Assembly: GCA_963725065.1 (NCBI GenBank)
Contig: CAVRXD010000023.1
Coordinates: 1 to 64,000 of the forward strand
Source of the DNA: VAZQ01 sp963725065
GTDB taxonomy: Bacteria; Pseudomonadota; Alphaproteobacteria; Rhizobiales; Xanthobacteraceae
Direction: 5' to 3'
DNA: 64,000 nt
A program made the position numbers and the translations under genes. Below the pieces are notes generated by a model. The model did not search any database. It saw only the letters and a list, made by a program, of their open reading frames with translations, and had not been told where the DNA came from. Shown here in pieces: positions 62,613 to 64,000 of this stretch; position 1 is the stretch's first letter, and the number at the start of each line of letters is the position of its first letter.

Positions 62613-63305
62613 TCATGTCCTCCGGGTCGCGGCTTTGGACTGAGCCTGCAGGCCGATGATCGGCGCGCCTGCGAACGCGTCCCTGCTCTGCAGATCGGCC
62701 GGCGAGAACAGGGGTTGCGCGCCGGGAAAACCGACCAGCACCCAGCCCGCGAAGTCCTTGTTGCCGCCATAGACAGGGTCGGCGAACATGCCTTCCATCG
62801 TGTGCGTGCGCACCGTGTTGAAGAACGCCTGCGCGCTCGGCCAGGTGAAGCCGGTCGCCTTGCCGCCTTCGAGCGCGGTGATGACTTCGTCCTGTTGCGC
62901 GGCGGTGAGTTGCGCGAACGGTTTGCCGTAGGTCGTGCGGCTATGCGCATCGAGCGCAGCGAGCCCGCGGCGGTAGAAGTCCTGCAGATCGGAATAGGCG
63001 CCGGCGAGCGCGAGATCGATGTAGTTGAGCACGCCGGCGTCGCGCGCGCCGGGCTTGCCCGGTGCGCCCGGCATGATCCGCTCGGCGAATGCGGTGACCG
63101 TGACCGCATCGTCGTCGTTGAGGAACGCGCCGTGCCCGCCGGCATGCGCGTGTCCTTGCGCCGTCGTGGCCGGAACGTCGGCCGCGTTGTGCTGCTCGTG
63201 GGTTTGCGCGAGCGCGTTGGGCACGAGCCCAGCCCCGGCGACGGCGCTCGCCCCGACCGCCGTGCCGATCAGAAATGCACGGCGAGATTCCTCATGCTTC
63301 TTCAT
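62613..63305 (-). CDS. gluconate 2-dehydrogenase subunit 3 family protein, Tat signal
   Basis: The 230-residue product has a twin-arginine signal (SRRAFLIGTAVGASAVAGAG), then the subunit-3 pattern AFAERIMPGAPGKPGARDAG, IDLALAGAYSDLQDFYRRG, FAQLTAAQQDEVITALEGG, and HTMEGMFADPVYGGNKDFAG. This subunit pilots the GMC flavoprotein, which lacks a signal, through the Tat system to the periplasm. A His-rich linker (HEQHNAADVP, GHAHAGGHG) follows the signal. A cytochrome c subunit, usual as third partner, is not in the window. Confidence 0.88.
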   Translation of the reverse strand: MKKHEESRRAFLIGTAVGASAVAGAGLVPNALAQTHEQHNAADVPATTAQGHAHAGGHGAFLNDDDAVTVTAFAERIMPGAPGKPGARDAGVLNYIDLALAGAYSDLQDFYRRGLAALDAHSRTTYGKPFAQLTAAQQDEVITALEGGKATGFTWPSAQAFFNTVRTHTMEGMFADPVYGGNKDFAGWVLVGFPGAQPLFSPADLQSRDAFAGAPIIGLQAQSKAATRRT

Positions 63306-63499
63306 GTGGTCGCCTCCCTGCGTTTTGAATTGGTCTTGTTCTTAACGGCAAGGATGCGCCGCGCTGATTCGGCCAGCAACCGATCGGCCAGCCGCACTGA
63401 CCTATCCAGCGGTTGCGCTGACGCGAATGGGCTCGCGCCAGGAGCGCACTCATCCCGCGGCGGCCCGGCTTATGTCGGCAATCGCAGGAAACGCTGCGA

Positions 63500-64000
63500 T
63501 CAGCCCTCGGGGCCCTGCATGGCTCCGTTGCGCGCATCGCGGATCGCGCGCCAGACCCGCTGCGGCGTCGCCGGCATGTCGATGTGCTCGATGCCGAAGC
63601 CGGACAGCGCATCCATCACGGCATTCATGAGCACCGCGGAGCTCGGGGTAATGCCGGCCTCTCCTCCCCCTTTGACGCGCAGCGCATTGCCCTTGGTCGG
63701 GTCTTCGGTCAGCGCGACCTCCATGTGCGGGAAGTGATCCGCGCGCGGCATGCCATAGTCGAGGAAGCTGGCCGACAGCAGTTGGCCCGATCCCGGCTCG
63801 TAGACCGCCGCTTCCATCATCGCCTGGCCCATGCCCTGCGCCACCCCGCCGTGGACCTGGCCGTGCAGGATGAGCGGATTGATCGGCTGACCGCCGTCGT
63901 CGATCGAGGTGTAGCGGCGGATTTCGATCGTGCCGGTTTCGGGATCGACCTCGGCCTCGCACACTGCGGCGCCGGTCGGATAGGCAGGAATGCGACCGGT
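63500..64000 (-). CDS. molybdenum hydroxylase large subunit, C-terminal part (runs off the window)
   Basis: The frame is open to the window end and its stop is at 63500. The 166 residues shown contain CEAEVDPETGTIEIRRYTSI, LHGQVHGGVAQGMGQAMMEA and the active-site motif VKGGGEAGITPSSAVLMNA with the conserved Glu (GEAG). This is the end of xanthine dehydrogenase/CO dehydrogenase-type molybdopterin subunits. They hydroxylate heterocycles, aldehydes or CO with a Mo cofactor. The start and the other two subunits lie outside. Confidence 0.88.
   Translation of the reverse strand, partial: TGRIPAYPTGAAVCEAEVDPETGTIEIRRYTSIDDGGQPINPLILHGQVHGGVAQGMGQAMMEAAVYEPGSGQLLSASFLDYGMPRADHFPHMEVALTEDPTKGNALRVKGGGEAGITPSSAVLMNAVMDALSGFGIEHIDMPATPQRVWRAIRDARNGAMQGPEG

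Overview
The window looks like a high-GC chromosomal segment of a soil alphaproteobacterium of the Rhizobiales, in the Bradyrhizobium/Xanthobacteraceae area. The supporting signs are four Bug/TctC-type solute receptors, an unlinked otsA, a homodimeric-E1 pyruvate dehydrogenase operon, small proteins of the kind common in Bradyrhizobium, and IS families typical of the order. These are family judgements made by eye; no database search was possible.

Layout. 1-13.4 kb is an accessory, decayed region. It holds tRNA-3'-end-like repeats near 0.45 and 12.4 kb, truncated pieces of unrelated genes (HxlR-type regulator, ABC receptors, Lon, integrase, IS1182 and IS256 transposases, asparaginase), and a few intact genes (ModA-like receptor, glutathione S-transferase, OtsA, small secreted or membrane proteins). 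13.4-17.5 kb has a GNAT acetyltransferase, two TctC receptors and a broken yihY joined to a broken maeB. 17.7-24.1 kb is an intact aceE-aceF-lpd operon (minus strand) with two lipoyl domains in both E2 and E3. 24.2-31.8 kb is a minus-strand catabolic unit: hydantoinase/oxoprolinase A and B subunits, a fumarylacetoacetate-hydrolase-family enzyme, an MFS transporter, an IclR regulator and a truncated second IclR, with GTTCG-N5-CGAAC palindromes. 31.9-39.7 kb is again mosaic: IS5 and IS110 relics, a carboxylesterase, an NAD(P)-binding reductase, a coupled pair of small genes, a complete IS481-type element with a 6-bp target duplication, and a decayed SDR.

39.7-64 kb is cleaner and very GC-rich. 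It contains a 1635-codon surface/secreted protein that joins a two-partner-secretion haemagglutinin domain, GLUG repeats and a C-terminal subtilisin-like protease. After it come htpG, a GlcG-like protein with a DapA-family aldolase, a Tat-exported acetamidase/formamidase, a DUF4399 protein, and a set of catabolic genes: two alpha/beta hydrolases, a metallo-beta-lactamase-fold hydrolase, an NMT1-type receptor, an LLM flavin oxidoreductase, two TctC receptors, an amidohydrolase with a Rieske ferredoxin, a GMC oxidoreductase with its subunit 3, and the end of a molybdenum hydroxylase. Among them lies a small secreted protein that reads as a new avidin (biotin-binding) family member.

The most interesting items are the avidin-like protein (58396-58773), the TPS-GLUG-S8 fusion (39721-44628), the IclR pair with its operators (31430-31866), the IS481 insertion whose transposase stop codon comes from the duplicated target, and the alpha/beta hydrolase that has lost its nucleophile serine (55187-55957).
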